From NCBI GenBank assembly GCA_047459075.1, contig VSCH01000013.1, positions 1-64,000 of the forward strand: 64,000 bases of DNA, written 5' to 3'. A program made the position numbers and the translations under genes. The first letter of the stretch is position 1. The number at the start of each line of letters is the position of its first letter. The stretch comes from ZC4RG19 sp017577565 (GTDB lineage: Bacteria; Actinomycetota; Acidimicrobiia; Acidimicrobiales; VFJN01). The notes under the pieces were generated by a model. It searched no databases and was not told where the DNA came from. It saw only the letters and a program-made list of their open reading frames with translations. Of this stretch, positions 15,784 to 24,925 are shown piece by piece.

Positions 15784-18456
15784 TCAGGCGCCGCCCTCGA
15801 GCTCGGCGGCCAGCTCGGCCCGCCCGGAGATGCCGAGCTTCTCGTACACCCGCTGGAGCCGGTTCTCGACGGTGCGGGTGGACAGCACGAGCTGGGCGGC
15901 GATCTCCTTGTTGGTCCGGCCGGCGGCGGCCAGCACGGCGGTCTCCCGCTCGGCGGGGGTCAGGCGGGCCCGGGTCTCCGCCGCCTGGAGGGCCGGCGTC
16001 ACCGGGCTCTCGCAGCGCTCGGCCAGGTCGCCGGACCGCCGCTCGGCGGCGGCCGCGGCCCGCTGGTCGCCGGCCCGGCGCAGGACCACGGCGCGGTCGG
16101 CGGCGGCCTCGGCCGCCAGCAGGTCGGCGCCCATGGCCTCGAAGCGGCGGGACACGGCGTCGAGCCCGCCGGCGTCGCCCGCGGCCAGGGCCCGGGCGTG
16201 CTCGGCCCGCGCCGGGGCGAGGTCGCCGTCGATGCGGGCGGCGACCGCCGCCAGCCGGTCGGCGACGTCGGCCGCCCGTCCCAGGCGGGCGAGCCCGTGG
16301 AGCGCCGCCGCCGCCCCGACCAGGTCGCCGATACGCTCGCCGACGTCGGCCGCCTCGGCCAGGTGCCGGGTCGCCGTGGGCAGGTCGCCGCCGGCGGCCG
16401 CCACCCAGGCCCGGGCCTGGAGGGCGTCGACGGCGTCGCGCACGGGCCGGGGCAGGTCGGGCGCGTCGGCGGCCTCCAGCTCGTGGGCGGCGGCGTCGGC
16501 CTGCCCGGACAGCGCCAGCGCCAGCGCGCTCACCAGGTGGTTGCGACGGGCGAGGGCGGGCCGGTCGAGCCGCTGGTTCACGGCCAGCGCCTCGCGGGCC
16601 CGGCGCACGGCGGTGGCGACCCGGCCGCGGTCGGCGACCCGGTCGGCCTGCAGCGCCGCGAACAGCGCCTGGGCCTCGGCCGACCCCTCGGCGAGCGCCT
16701 GGGCGTGGTGGTCGTCCACCAGCCGGTCGGCCTCGGCGAACCGGCCCGCGTGCTGCAGCGCCAGGCACTCGGTCACCGTGTGCCACCAGGGGTTCCACGC
16801 CAGCGGCGAGTCGATGCCCTCCCGGGCCTCGCGGCCCCGCTCCGACATCTCGACGGCGGCGTCGAGGTGCCCGAGGCGGGCCAGGGCGAGGGCGCCGACC
16901 AGGCAGGCGACGACCAGCGCCTCGCCCCGGGACCGGTCGGCCAGGGCCTGCGCGGCCTCGGCCGCGGCCCGCGGCCCGTGCCGGTCGAGGAGCGCCCACA
17001 GGCGCCGGGCCTCGAGCTGGTCGATCACGTCGGGGTCGCCCACCCGCCGGAGGGCGTCGTCGAGCAGGTCGACCCGGTCGCAGCCCGACCAGGTGGCCAG
17101 GTTGTCGAACCGGGCCACGGCCACCATCCCGCGCTGGCGGTCGTCGCGGCACCGGCCGGCCAGCTCGGCCAGGGCGGCCTCGGCCTCCTCGCGCCGGCCC
17201 TGCAGGCTGGTCACGTGGGCGGCGAGCAGCTGGGCGTCGAACCCGGCGCCGGCCTCGCCGGCCGCCCGGGCCAGGCGCTCGGCGAGGGGGAAGTCGTAGC
17301 GCCAGCGGGCGATCGTCGCCCCCTCGAGGAGCAGGCGGGGGTCGCCGCCCCCGGCCGTGAGCCGCCACGCCGCGATCCGCAGCACGTCGTCGTGCCGTCG
17401 CGGCGGGGCCTGCTCGATCACGCCGGCCAGCGACTCGGCGATGGCGCGGGCCCGCAGGGCCGGCGTGCGGGCGCGCACGACGTCGCCGTAGACGGGGTGG
17501 GCGAGCGAGACCTGCAGGCGCCGGCCGTCGAGCCGGGTGGTGAGCAGGCCGCGCCGCTCGAGGGCCTCGGCGACCCTCCGGTCGGAGAGGGCGTCGAGCT
17601 CGGCCTGGCCGAGGGGCTCGCCGTGCGAGACGAGCTCCATGAGGGCCCGCTCCTCGTCGGTGAGCCGGCCGAGCCGGCCCTCGACGATCTCGACGAGCCG
17701 GTCGGAGGGGGACAGGTCGCCGACGAGCCGCCACAGGACGCCGTCGTCGACGAGCGTGCCGTCGTCGAGGGCGCCCAGGACGAGCTCCCGGAGGAAGAGG
17801 GCGTTGCCCTGGCAGCGGTCGACGAGCTGGCGGGCGGTCGCCGGGTCGACCGGGCCGCCGAGCACGGTGGTCAGCAGCTCCTCGGTGGCGCCGTGGTCGA
17901 GGCCGCCCAGCTCGATGCGGGGTGCGAGCCCGTCCTTCCACAGCGCCACGATCGGGTCGGGCGCCGGCTCCCCGGTACGCACGGTGGCGAGCACGGTGAC
18001 CGAGCCGGCGACGGCGACCTGGTGGAGGAGGGTGGCCGACGCGTCGTCGAGCAGGTGGGCGTCGTCCACCAGCAGCACGAGGCGGCCGCCGTCGGGGCGG
18101 TCGGCCAGCGCGGCGACCGACCGGCGCAGGACGTCGGCCCGGTCGTCGACCGCGCCGGGGCGGCGCGAGGTCGCGTGCAGCAGCGGCGCGAGCGCGCCGA
18201 AGGGGATGTGCGAGGCCGCGTGCGTCGCGACCGCCCGCGCCGTGGCCATGCCGGAGGCGGCGGCCATGGCCAGGCACTCCCGGGCGAGGCGGGTCTTGCC
18301 GACGCCGAGCGGCCCGGCCAGGACGATGGCGCCCGGCGGCCCGTCCTCGAGCAGGTCGCGCAGGGCCTGCAGCTCGCGGGCGCGGCCGACCAGGGGCCAG
18401 TCCGGCGGGGAGGTGGTCCCGTCCGGGCGCGTCGAAGGGAGGAGGGTCGTCGTCAT
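15784..18456 (-). CDS. LuxR-family transcriptional regulator, large ATP-binding (LAL) type
   Basis: An 890-residue regulator. N-terminal AAA/STAND ATPase with Walker A GPLGVGKT (residues 48-55) and Walker B-like LVLLVDDAHLLDD, followed by a winged-helix and a long helical TPR-like region. The C-terminal 60 residues are a GerE/LuxR helix-turn-helix (LTPAERETAVLAAAGRTNKE, then STRTVENRLQRVYEKLG). LAL proteins activate target operons on binding an inducer sensed by the TPR region; the inducer is unknown here. ATG 18456 is chosen; a TTG at 18510 is also in frame. Divergent from the LysM-Rpf gene, a possible target. Confidence 0.9.
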   Translation of the reverse strand: MTTTLLPSTRPDGTTSPPDWPLVGRARELQALRDLLEDGPPGAIVLAGPLGVGKTRLARECLAMAAASGMATARAVATHAASHIPFGALAPLLHATSRRPGAVDDRADVLRRSVAALADRPDGGRLVLLVDDAHLLDDASATLLHQVAVAGSVTVLATVRTGEPAPDPIVALWKDGLAPRIELGGLDHGATEELLTTVLGGPVDPATARQLVDRCQGNALFLRELVLGALDDGTLVDDGVLWRLVGDLSPSDRLVEIVEGRLGRLTDEERALMELVSHGEPLGQAELDALSDRRVAEALERRGLLTTRLDGRRLQVSLAHPVYGDVVRARTPALRARAIAESLAGVIEQAPPRRHDDVLRIAAWRLTAGGGDPRLLLEGATIARWRYDFPLAERLARAAGEAGAGFDAQLLAAHVTSLQGRREEAEAALAELAGRCRDDRQRGMVAVARFDNLATWSGCDRVDLLDDALRRVGDPDVIDQLEARRLWALLDRHGPRAAAEAAQALADRSRGEALVVACLVGALALARLGHLDAAVEMSERGREAREGIDSPLAWNPWWHTVTECLALQHAGRFAEADRLVDDHHAQALAEGSAEAQALFAALQADRVADRGRVATAVRRAREALAVNQRLDRPALARRNHLVSALALALSGQADAAAHELEAADAPDLPRPVRDAVDALQARAWVAAAGGDLPTATRHLAEAADVGERIGDLVGAAAALHGLARLGRAADVADRLAAVAARIDGDLAPARAEHARALAAGDAGGLDAVSRRFEAMGADLLAAEAAADRAVVLRRAGDQRAAAAAERRSGDLAERCESPVTPALQAAETRARLTPAERETAVLAAAGRTNKEIAAQLVLSTRTVENRLQRVYEKLGISGRAELAAELEGGA

Positions 18457-18761
18457 GGGCGGGGTGCGGTGCCGTCGGCGGTCACGTGGATCGCTTGGCA
18501 AACCGGGCAAAGTCTATTGCGTTTGCGTGACATCTGTTGCGATGTGGTGTCGTCACCGCGCACGGGAGTAGTCACCACTCCTGACCGGGCGGGGGGTCGT
18601 CGGGTCACCTGGACGGGCAAGTACCTGCCTGGGAGCCGTCGTGGCGCGCCGTCCTGCGCCACCGGCGGCATGGGGTCGCTGGGGGCTGGGGTTCTCCTTC
18701 GACGGGGGCGCGCTCCTCGGTGACCCACCCGGGCTCCGCCGCACCACAGACAAGGAGCGCC
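18457..18761. promoter_or_regulatory. Divergent regulatory region (LAL regulator / LysM-Rpf)
   Basis: A 305-bp gap, unusually AT-rich for this genome around 18491-18545 (TTGGCAAA, GTCTATTGCG). GGAGT and ACTCC flank AGTCACC at about 18565-18581, a short dyad. It should contain both promoters. No gene and no recognised riboswitch is seen; weak minus-strand frames here look like shadows. Confidence 0.4.
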
Positions 18762-19379
18762 ATGCGCATGTCACCTCTCAAGCGGATCGCCACCGCGTCC
18801 GCGGTCGCCGCAGCCGGGGTGATCGGCTTCGGCACCGCCGCTGGGGCACACACGCCGAACATCCACGTCGTCCAGCCCGGGGAGACGCTCTCCCAGATCG
18901 CCCCGGACAACTGGGCCGAGGTGGCGGCCGGCAACGGCATCGAGAACCCGCACCTCATCTTCCCGGGCCAGGAGATCGACCTGAACAAGCTGGGGACGCC
19001 GGGCGAGATCCCCGAGTGGCAGCCGGCGGCGCCGTCCTCCTCGTCGCGCCAGAGCGACGACGACGGCGGCGAGCGCAGCTCGTCCTCGGGCAGCAGCGGG
19101 TCGTCCCAGGCCGCGCCCGTGGCCCAGCCGAGCTCGGGCGGCGGCACCGTCTGGGACCGCCTCGCCCAGTGCGAGTCCGGCGGCAACTGGTCGATCGACA
19201 CCGGCAACGGCTACCGGGGCGGTCTGCAGTTCTCCCAGAGCACCTGGGAGGCGTACGGCGGCACCGGCAACCCGGCCAACGCCTCGCGCGAGGAGCAGAT
19301 CCGGGTCGCCGAGCGGGTCCTGGCCGGGCAGGGCTGGGGTGCCTGGCCGGCCTGCTCGCGGCAGCTCGGCCTGCGCTGA
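18762..19379 (+). CDS. Secreted LysM and resuscitation-promoting-factor (Rpf) domain protein
   Basis: A 205-residue exported protein, ATG with AAGGAG 6 nt upstream. Signal peptide 1-29 ends AGA before His30. Residues 33-74 are a LysM domain (HVVQPGETLSQIAPDNW), binding peptidoglycan. After a Ser-rich linker (about 90-128), residues 130-205 form a transglycosylase-like Rpf domain, WDRLAQCESGGNWSIDTGNG, with catalytic Glu138 next to Cys137 and a second Cys near the end for the usual disulfide. It should cleave peptidoglycan during resuscitation or growth. In many actinobacteria rpf genes are controlled by c-di-AMP; a diadenylate-cyclase-like gene is 8 kb away. Confidence 0.95.
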   Translation: MRMSPLKRIATASAVAAAGVIGFGTAAGAHTPNIHVVQPGETLSQIAPDNWAEVAAGNGIENPHLIFPGQEIDLNKLGTPGEIPEWQPAAPSSSSRQSDDDGGERSSSSGSSGSSQAAPVAQPSSGGGTVWDRLAQCESGGNWSIDTGNGYRGGLQFSQSTWEAYGGTGNPANASREEQIRVAERVLAGQGWGAWPACSRQLGLR

Positions 19380-19413
19380 CCGGCGGACCCGACCGCACGT
19401 ACCGCACGTGACA

Positions 19414-19442
19414 CGGCGGGGGCCTGCGGGCCCCCGCCGTTC
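19414..19442 (+). terminator. Terminator of the LysM-Rpf gene
   Basis: A perfect 11-bp GC-rich stem (19414-19424 with 19429-19439) with loop TGCG, followed by TT. It lies 35 bp after the stop codon. Confidence 0.7.
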
Positions 19443-19717
19443 GCGCGCGTCGGGGCGCCGGCGGCACCTCCGGGTGCGGACGCGGCACGGCCGGCCGACA
19501 ACCGGGGAGCGTTCCCGGCCGGCCGAAGGCGCGACTCGACGGGTGCCTCGGGTCCTGCCCGGATGGGGCACCGCCGGCACGGCAACACCTTCCCGGCCGG
19601 TCGCCCGGCCAAACCCGGATCGCGTCGGCGACCGCCGCCTCCGCCGCCCCGGCGGACCGTCCCGCTCGAGGCCCGTGACGTGGTTCAATGGCACCGAGCG
19701 TGGCGGGAGGTGGCGCC
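19443..19717. other. Intergenic region without a recognised gene
   Basis: Between the terminator and the DUF1353 gene no credible coding frame or RNA is seen. The GGGAGG at 19715 is the ribosome binding site of the next gene. Confidence 0.5.
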
Positions 19718-20644
19718 ATGACCCAGGGCCCCGAGACGGCGCCCGGCCCGGTGGCGGAGCCGTCGGGCGGCGCGGCCCCCGACCGGTTCTACGACGCCGA
19801 GACCGGCGGACCGCTGCAGCTCCAGCTCGAGCAGGACGGCGACAGCTTCCGGGTCCTCCGGCGGTTCGGCTACCGCGACCCGGCCCACCGGGAGCCGTTC
19901 GTCGTGCCGGCCGACCCCGGGCGCTTCCGCACCGACCTGGCGTCGATCCCCTGGATGTTCGCCTGGCTGGTGCCCGGGCTCGGCAGCCACCTGGCGGCCG
20001 TCATCCTCCACGACGCCCTCGTCCGCTCGGGCGGCCCGCCCGACCACGAGGGGCCGGACGTCGACCGGGAGGAGGCCGACCGCATCCTCCGCGACGCGAT
20101 GGCGTCGCTCGGGACGCCCCGCCTGCGGCGGTGGCTGATGTGGGCCGGCGTCATGCTCGCGACCTGCTGGAGCGCGCTGGCACCCCGCTGGTGGTGGCGC
20201 ACGCTCGTCGCCGGGACGCTCGGCGTCGTCGGCGCGCTGGGCGTGCTCGCCACCCTGGACGTCCTCGACGTGGTCGACGTGCTGCCCTGGATGGGCGACC
20301 GCCCCTGGTGGGTCGAGGTCCTCGGCGGTGCCGCCGGGGCCGTCGCGATCCCGGCGGCGCTCGCCGTGCTCTGGGGGCGGCGCTGGCGCGTGGCGCTGAT
20401 CGCCGGGGTGGCCCTGGCCTTCCTGCTCCACGTGACCGCCGCGGTGCTGGCCGTCTACGGCGTCTACCGGGTGGCCGAGACGGTCGTGTCGCGGCCGGAG
20501 GGCATGGGTCCCGACGTGGCCGAGAACCTCGAGCGGGCCGGCGAGGCGGTCGACGGGGCGGCTGCGGCGCCCGATGCCGGCCCGGTCGCCGCCGGGCGCA
20601 TCGCCCGGGTGGGCGGCTCGCCGCCGGGCCGCGACCGGCCCTAG
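19718..20644 (+). CDS. DUF1353 protein with C-terminal membrane region
   Basis: A 308-residue protein. ATG 19718 follows GGAGGTGGCGCC and is preferred over the upstream ATG at 19688. Residues about 20-125 form a DUF1353 domain (PGRFRTDLASIPWMFAWLVP, then LGSHLAAVILHDALV). From residue about 130 there are four to five hydrophobic helices (RWLMWAGVMLATCWSALA, TLGVVGALGVLATLDVL, GAVAIPAALAVLW, VALAFLLHVTAAVLAVYG), then a polar tail. DUF1353 is otherwise phage- or cell-associated and of unknown function. Joining it to a membrane anchor is notable. Confidence 0.8.
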   Translation: MTQGPETAPGPVAEPSGGAAPDRFYDAETGGPLQLQLEQDGDSFRVLRRFGYRDPAHREPFVVPADPGRFRTDLASIPWMFAWLVPGLGSHLAAVILHDALVRSGGPPDHEGPDVDREEADRILRDAMASLGTPRLRRWLMWAGVMLATCWSALAPRWWWRTLVAGTLGVVGALGVLATLDVLDVVDVLPWMGDRPWWVEVLGGAAGAVAIPAALAVLWGRRWRVALIAGVALAFLLHVTAAVLAVYGVYRVAETVVSRPEGMGPDVAENLERAGEAVDGAAAAPDAGPVAAGRIARVGGSPPGRDRP

Positions 20645-20835
20645 CGACGACGGCATCCCACCGGCCGAGGGCCCTCGACGCCGGCGCACCCCGGGCGTTC
20701 ACCGAGGTCGTGGAGACGGATCGACGCACCGACGGCACGCCGGCCGGCCAGCTCGCCGCCTCCGCCCGCGGGTGACGGTGCCCCGGGGGCGGCCCCCGCC
20801 CCACGGCGACCGGGGCCGGTGCGCACCACGTCGCC

Positions 20836-21732
20836 TCAGGGCGACAGCACCTCCAGCTCGGCCCGGGCCTCGGCGAGGGCCCGAGCGGCCTCGTCCCGGG
20901 CGGCGGCGCGCGCCGCGGCCGCGTCCCGGGCCCGGCGGGCCGCGTCCCGGGCCTCGTCGGCCCGGCGGCGGGCGTCCGCCGCCTCGGCCTCGGCCGCCCG
21001 GGCGGCCTCCTCGGCGGCCGCGGCGTCGGCGGCCGCGGCGTGGGCCGCCTCCTCGGCGGCGGTGACGGCCTCCTCGGCGGCGTCGACCGCCTGCGCCGCC
21101 GCGGCCACGGCGGCCGGATCGGGCCCGGCGGGCGCGTCGGGCCCGCCCTCGCCCGTGCGCCGGCGCCGGCCGGCCGGGCGCCGCCGGCCCCGCCCGCCGG
21201 TCGCCCGCCCGCGCCCCGCGGCCGGCGCGGCGACCGGCGCCAGGCCCGGGTCCGGGAGCGCCTCGGCGTCCACCAGCCGGACGGCGAGGAGGTCGGCCAG
21301 CGCCTCGGGGTTGCCGACGACCGCCCGGAGGGCGGCACCGACAGCCGTGCGGTCCACCGGCCGGCCGTGGCCGGCGGCGGCCTCCACGGCCGCGGCCACG
21401 AGGTCCTGCTCGGCCCGGCGCAGCTCGTCGAGGGCGCCCCGCAGGTCGCCCGCGCCGCCCTGGGCCTCGACGACGCCGTCGACGGCGGCCCGGAGGCGGT
21501 CGAGCGCCCCGGGGTCGGCGTGGGCGCCGGCGTCCAGCGCCCAGGCCACCGCCCGGGGCTTGCGCAGCGCCTTCACCGCGGCGGCCCCCTCCCGGTCGCC
21601 GGCGGCGCGCAGCTCGCGGGCCAGGGCGTCCCGCCGGGTGACGAACGAGGGGAGCGGGCCGCCGTACAGCTCGGCCACCCGGGCGTCGAGGTCCGGCGGG
21701 GCCTTGGTCGGGGTGGCGCGCCGGCGAGCCAT
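20836..21732 (-). CDS. Ala-rich coiled-coil protein of unknown function
   Basis: A 298-residue protein, ATG 21732 (GTG 21738 is also in frame). The N-terminal 170 residues are helical (LDARVAELYGGPLPSFVTRRDALAREL, split here as a motif of about 26 residues from residue 17) and the middle is basic (RGRRRPAGRRRR). The C-terminal 90 residues are an almost unbroken Ala/Glu/Asp/Arg coiled coil. Such proteins are common in actinobacteria with no known function. A DNA- or envelope-associated structural role is possible. Confidence 0.7.
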   Translation of the reverse strand: MARRRATPTKAPPDLDARVAELYGGPLPSFVTRRDALARELRAAGDREGAAAVKALRKPRAVAWALDAGAHADPGALDRLRAAVDGVVEAQGGAGDLRGALDELRRAEQDLVAAAVEAAAGHGRPVDRTAVGAALRAVVGNPEALADLLAVRLVDAEALPDPGLAPVAAPAAGRGRATGGRGRRRPAGRRRRTGEGGPDAPAGPDPAAVAAAAQAVDAAEEAVTAAEEAAHAAAADAAAAEEAARAAEAEAADARRRADEARDAARRARDAAAARAAARDEAARALAEARAELEVLSP

Positions 21733-21790
21733 CGGCACCAGCTTGCCAGGGCTCGCCCCGCCGGGCGCCGGTCGCGCCGCCCACCGGCGG

Positions 21791-22393
21791 TCAGCGGCCG
21801 GCCCGGTCGCGGGGCCGGGGCGCCGGAGCGGGACGGGTGTCGCCGGTCGGGCGCGGCGCCGGCGTCGGGGGGCGGGCTCGGCGCCCGCCGACCAGCAGCA
21901 GGCCGCCGACGAGGAGGCCCAGCCCGAGCGCGACGGCGGCGTAGACGGCGAGGGGCGGGCCGCCCTCGGGCTCGGAGGTCCCGGTCAGGGGCGGCAGGGC
22001 GGTCGCCGGCAGCTCGACCGGCCAGGTCGCGGCCCGGCAGGACGCCGGTGCCCGGGTCGTCGTGCGGATCTCGACCTCGACGGCGGCCGTCCCCCCGGCC
22101 GGGACCTGGGCGCGCCGGGCGGGGGCGACGTGGGCCACGAGGGCCGACGGGCAGCGCGCGCCGGCGGCCCGGACGACCGCGGCCTCGGCCCGCAGCTGGA
22201 CGGGGACGGGCAGCGGGTTCGTCACCCGTGCCGCCTGCGTCGCCTCCTCCTCCCCGGGGCCGGGGCCGGTGACGACGGCGTCGACGGTGACGTCACGGCG
22301 CGCGCGGTCGGTGTCGGGCGCCTGCAGGTCGGCGCCGACGAAGGCGACCGTCCACAGGAGGATGGCGATGGTGACCCGGACGACCGCGGTCAC
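21791..22393 (-). CDS. Exported membrane-anchored protein
   Basis: A 200-residue protein, GTG 22393 selected because the frame before it is not conserved-looking. An N-terminal hydrophobic segment (VTIAILLWTVAFVG) is followed by an extracellular beta-rich region with two Cys (GARCPSALVAHVAP and ASCRAATW). A C-terminal helix (VALGLGLLVGGLLLVGG) and a Pro/Arg-rich cytoplasmic tail follow. The pattern (secretion signal, Ig-like DUF11-type domain, anchor) suggests a surface protein. Specific function unknown. Confidence 0.65.
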   Translation of the reverse strand: MTAVVRVTIAILLWTVAFVGADLQAPDTDRARRDVTVDAVVTGPGPGEEEATQAARVTNPLPVPVQLRAEAAVVRAAGARCPSALVAHVAPARRAQVPAGGTAAVEVEIRTTTRAPASCRAATWPVELPATALPPLTGTSEPEGGPPLAVYAAVALGLGLLVGGLLLVGGRRARPPTPAPRPTGDTRPAPAPRPRDRAGR

Positions 22394-22637
22394 GGGGTCA
22401 CCCGGTGGTGTGTCGTCGACATGGTGGCTCCGAACCGGACGACGTGCCCGGAAGGTGCCCGCCACCACCGACGAGGCTATCGGCCGGACGCTCCTCGTGG
22501 CGACCCCCGCACCTCGTGTAGCAGCTCGCGGGCGCGGGACCGGCGCCTCGCCGGTCCCGCTCCGCCGTTTGGCCACGGCGGGTGGCGGGCATGCCTGGCC
22601 TGCCGGGTCCCGCCGGCCCCCGACCCGAGGAGGCACC

Positions 22638-23822
22638 GTGCGAGCAGTGACGTGGCAGGGCTTCGAGGACGTCCGGGTGGAGGCGCTGCCCGACCCCCGC
22701 ATCGAGGAGCCCACCGACGCCATCGTCGAGGTCACCTCGACCGCGATCTGCGGCTCGGACCTCCACCTCTACCGGCCGCTCGCACCGTTCATGGAGCCGG
22801 GCGACGTCCTCGGCCACGAGGTGATGGGCCGGGTCGTCGCCGTCGGGTCCGAGGTCGAGCAGATCGCGCCCGGCGACCGCGTCGTCGTCCCGTTCAACAT
22901 CTCCTGCGGTCGCTGCCACATGTGCGACCTGCAGCTCTACGCGCAGTGCGAGACGACCCAGGTCCGGGAGCACCGCAAGGGGGCGGCGCTGTTCGGCTAC
23001 ACGAAGCTGTACGGGCACGTGCCGGGCGGCCAGGCCGACCTCGTGCGCGTGCCCCAGGCCCACTTCGGCCCGGTCAAGGTGCCCGAGGGGCCGCCCGACG
23101 ACCGCTACCTCTTCCTGTCCGACGTGCTGCCCACGGCCTGGCAGGCGGTGGCGTACGCGGACGTGCCCCCCGGCGGCTCGCTGGCCGTGATCGGTCTCGG
23201 CCCCATCGGCCAGATGGCGTGCCGTGTCGCCCGGCACCGGGGGATCGAGAAGGTGCTCGGCGTCGACCTCGTGCCCGAGCGGCTGGGCATGGCCCAGCGC
23301 CACGGCGTCGAGACGGTCGACGCCGGTCAGGTCGACGACGTCCCCGAGGCGCTCCGGGCCCTGACCGGCGGGCGCGGGCCGGACGCCGTGATCGACGCGG
23401 TCGGGATGGAGGCCCACGGCGCCCCGGTCGCGGCCGCGATGCAGCGGGCGGCGTCGGTGCTGCCCCGCTCGGTCGGCGCCGCGCTCGCCATGCGGGCGGG
23501 CGTCGACCGGCTCGCCGCCCTGCGCACCGCCATCGACGCGGTCCGGCGGGGCGGCACGCTGTCGATCGTCGGCGTCTACGGCGGCGCCGCCGACCCCATC
23601 CCCATGCTGGAGCTGTTCGACAAGGGCGTGCAGGTCCGGCTGGGCCAGGCCCACGTGCGGCGGTGGGTGCCCGAGATCCTCCCGGTCCTCGAGCGGGACG
23701 ACGACCCGCTGGGGCTGTCGGACTTCGTCACCCACCGGCTGCCGTTGGAGGAGGCGCCCCGCGCCTACGCCATGTTCCAGGCCAAGGAGGACGGGGCGAT
23801 CAAGGTGGTCCTCACGCCCTGA
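22638..23822 (+). CDS. Zn-dependent alcohol dehydrogenase (formaldehyde dehydrogenase-like MDR)
   Basis: A 394-residue medium-chain dehydrogenase. Catalytic zinc ligands: Cys in AICGSDLHLY, His-Glu in GHEVMG, and the second-sphere region. Structural zinc Cys are in SCGRCHMCDLQLYAQC. The NAD-binding motif is VIGLGPIGQMA. The insert between the two halves and the length match glutathione-independent formaldehyde dehydrogenases and threonine-dehydrogenase relatives. It oxidises an alcohol or hemithioacetal with NAD+; substrate undetermined. GTG start with GAGGAGG upstream. Confidence 0.92.
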   Translation: MRAVTWQGFEDVRVEALPDPRIEEPTDAIVEVTSTAICGSDLHLYRPLAPFMEPGDVLGHEVMGRVVAVGSEVEQIAPGDRVVVPFNISCGRCHMCDLQLYAQCETTQVREHRKGAALFGYTKLYGHVPGGQADLVRVPQAHFGPVKVPEGPPDDRYLFLSDVLPTAWQAVAYADVPPGGSLAVIGLGPIGQMACRVARHRGIEKVLGVDLVPERLGMAQRHGVETVDAGQVDDVPEALRALTGGRGPDAVIDAVGMEAHGAPVAAAMQRAASVLPRSVGAALAMRAGVDRLAALRTAIDAVRRGGTLSIVGVYGGAADPIPMLELFDKGVQVRLGQAHVRRWVPEILPVLERDDDPLGLSDFVTHRLPLEEAPRAYAMFQAKEDGAIKVVLTP

Positions 23823-23983
23823 CCGCCCGGCGCGGGTGGTCGACCACGATCCCCCGGGTGGTTCGGGGCGGCGGCGGGCGCGGACCGCCCCGTCTGTCCC
23901 TAGCCTGGGGGGACCGATCGCCGCCGCCCGACCTCGGCACTCGCCGGGGCCGGCGCGACCGTGAGCCCGAGACGGAGGCAGGA

Positions 23984-24247
23984 ATGGTCACACCCCGCGA
24001 CCCCGCACAGCGACGTTCCCTCGAGGTCGACCCGGGCGAGGAGGACGAGCCGGTGGTCCCGGAGCCCCTCGTCGACGAGCTCAGCGGCGATCCCGAGGTG
24101 CCCGAGGCCGACGCCCTGGAGCAGGCCGAGGAGGTCGCGCCCGGCTCCCGCGTCGTCGCGCTGCCCCGCGATCCCGAGGTGCCGGAGGCCGACGCCTGGG
24201 AGCAGTCCCTCGAGGTGCCCTACGACGACGACGAGGACATCGTCTGA
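23984..24247 (+). CDS. Small acidic protein with DPEVPEAD repeats
   Basis: An 87-residue, strongly acidic, probably disordered protein with ATG after GGAGGCAGGA. Two copies of the motif DPEVPEADAxEQ occur at about residues 36-47 and 63-74, each followed by a short variable stretch, and the C-terminus is YDDDEDIV. No membrane segment or Cys. The motif looks like a conserved actinobacterial docking or regulatory element, but its function is not known to me. Confidence 0.75.
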   Translation: MVTPRDPAQRRSLEVDPGEEDEPVVPEPLVDELSGDPEVPEADALEQAEEVAPGSRVVALPRDPEVPEADAWEQSLEVPYDDDEDIV

Positions 24248-24268
24248 CCTCCCGCCCCCGGTGACGCC

Positions 24269-24284
24269 GGCGGCGTGAGCCGCC
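24269..24284 (+). terminator. Possible terminator of the small acidic gene
   Basis: GGCGGC/GCCGCC stem around GTGA loop, with C-G extension. No T run, so weak. Confidence 0.25.
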
Positions 24285-24340
24285 GCTCGGCGGTCCCGCC
24301 GGGCCCGATGGCGCGCGCCCGGGTGCCGCGAGACCGGCGG

Positions 24341-24535
24341 TCAGGCCTCGTCGTGGCGGCGCCGCAGCCAGCGGGCGATGACGTCGCGCGGCGACGAGGG
24401 GTGGGCGCCGGCGCCCAGCGAGCGCGACCGGTCGGTGAAGCGCTGGACGAACACCGGGTCGTCGCGCTCGAGGCCGGCCTCGACGAGCTCCAGCATCGTG
24501 CGCTCCCAACGGGTGAGTCCGCCGTCCTCCTCCAT
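24341..24535 (-). CDS. DUF3040-like small protein
   Basis: A 64-residue protein. ATG 24535 is directly preceded by GTG 24538. The core LTRWERTMLELVEAGLERDD followed by PVFVQRFTDRSRSLG matches the start of DUF3040-type proteins (helix of about 20 residues, then a PxF motif), but the usual membrane helices are missing. The C-terminus is basic. Function unknown. Confidence 0.55.
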   Translation of the reverse strand: MEEDGGLTRWERTMLELVEAGLERDDPVFVQRFTDRSRSLGAGAHPSSPRDVIARWLRRRHDEA

Positions 24536-24691
24536 CACGCCGACCGCCTACCCCCTGGGGCCGCTCGCCATGCGCGCCGGGCGGTCCGCCGGCGGCGGGC
24601 GCCGGTGGGGTGCGGCCGCGGCGGCGAGGTCCCGGCGCCCCACCACCGGCCGGGGGGTCCGGGCGGCGGGGCGCCGGGGCGACCCGTCGGG

Positions 24692-24925
24692 TCAGCGGCG
24701 CCGCTGCTCGGTGGGGAGGCGGTCCGGGCGGTCCTCGTGCGACCGCTCGCCGAAGCGGCGCTCGGCCTCCTCGACGTCGCCGCCCGTCTCCTCGAGCAGC
24801 TCGTCGACCACCTCCTCGTCGGCCGACACCTGCTGGCCCAACCAGTCGTCGACCGTGCTGTCGGGCGGTTCGACGATCTCACCGTGCTCGTTGCGCTGCG
24901 CCTGGCGGCGGTCCTCTTCGCTCAT
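24692..24925 (-). CDS. Small conserved acidic protein
   Basis: A 77-residue hydrophilic protein starting at ATG 24925. It contains DSTVDDWLGQQVSADEEVVD followed by a Glu-rich amphipathic helix (ELLEETGGDVEEAERRFGE) and a basic tail. No recognised domain. It is likely a genuine small gene: start, length and codon bias fit. It is transcribed away from the membrane protein at 25029. Confidence 0.55.
   Translation of the reverse strand: MSEEDRRQAQRNEHGEIVEPPDSTVDDWLGQQVSADEEVVDELLEETGGDVEEAERRFGERSHEDRPDRLPTEQRRR

Noticed and set aside
14726..17299. Long plus-strand frame of about 857 codons
   Set aside because: It lies opposite the LigD polymerase and LAL genes with repetitive shadow composition and no domain.
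18453..18728. Minus-strand 91-codon ORF in the regulatory gap
   Set aside because: Start is within the opposite-strand promoter region, with Pro/Arg-rich composition and no support.
18457..18761. c-di-AMP (ydaO) riboswitch upstream of the LysM-Rpf gene
   Set aside because: The expected conserved core could not be found by eye, only G-rich stretches typical of this genome. A covariance search is needed.
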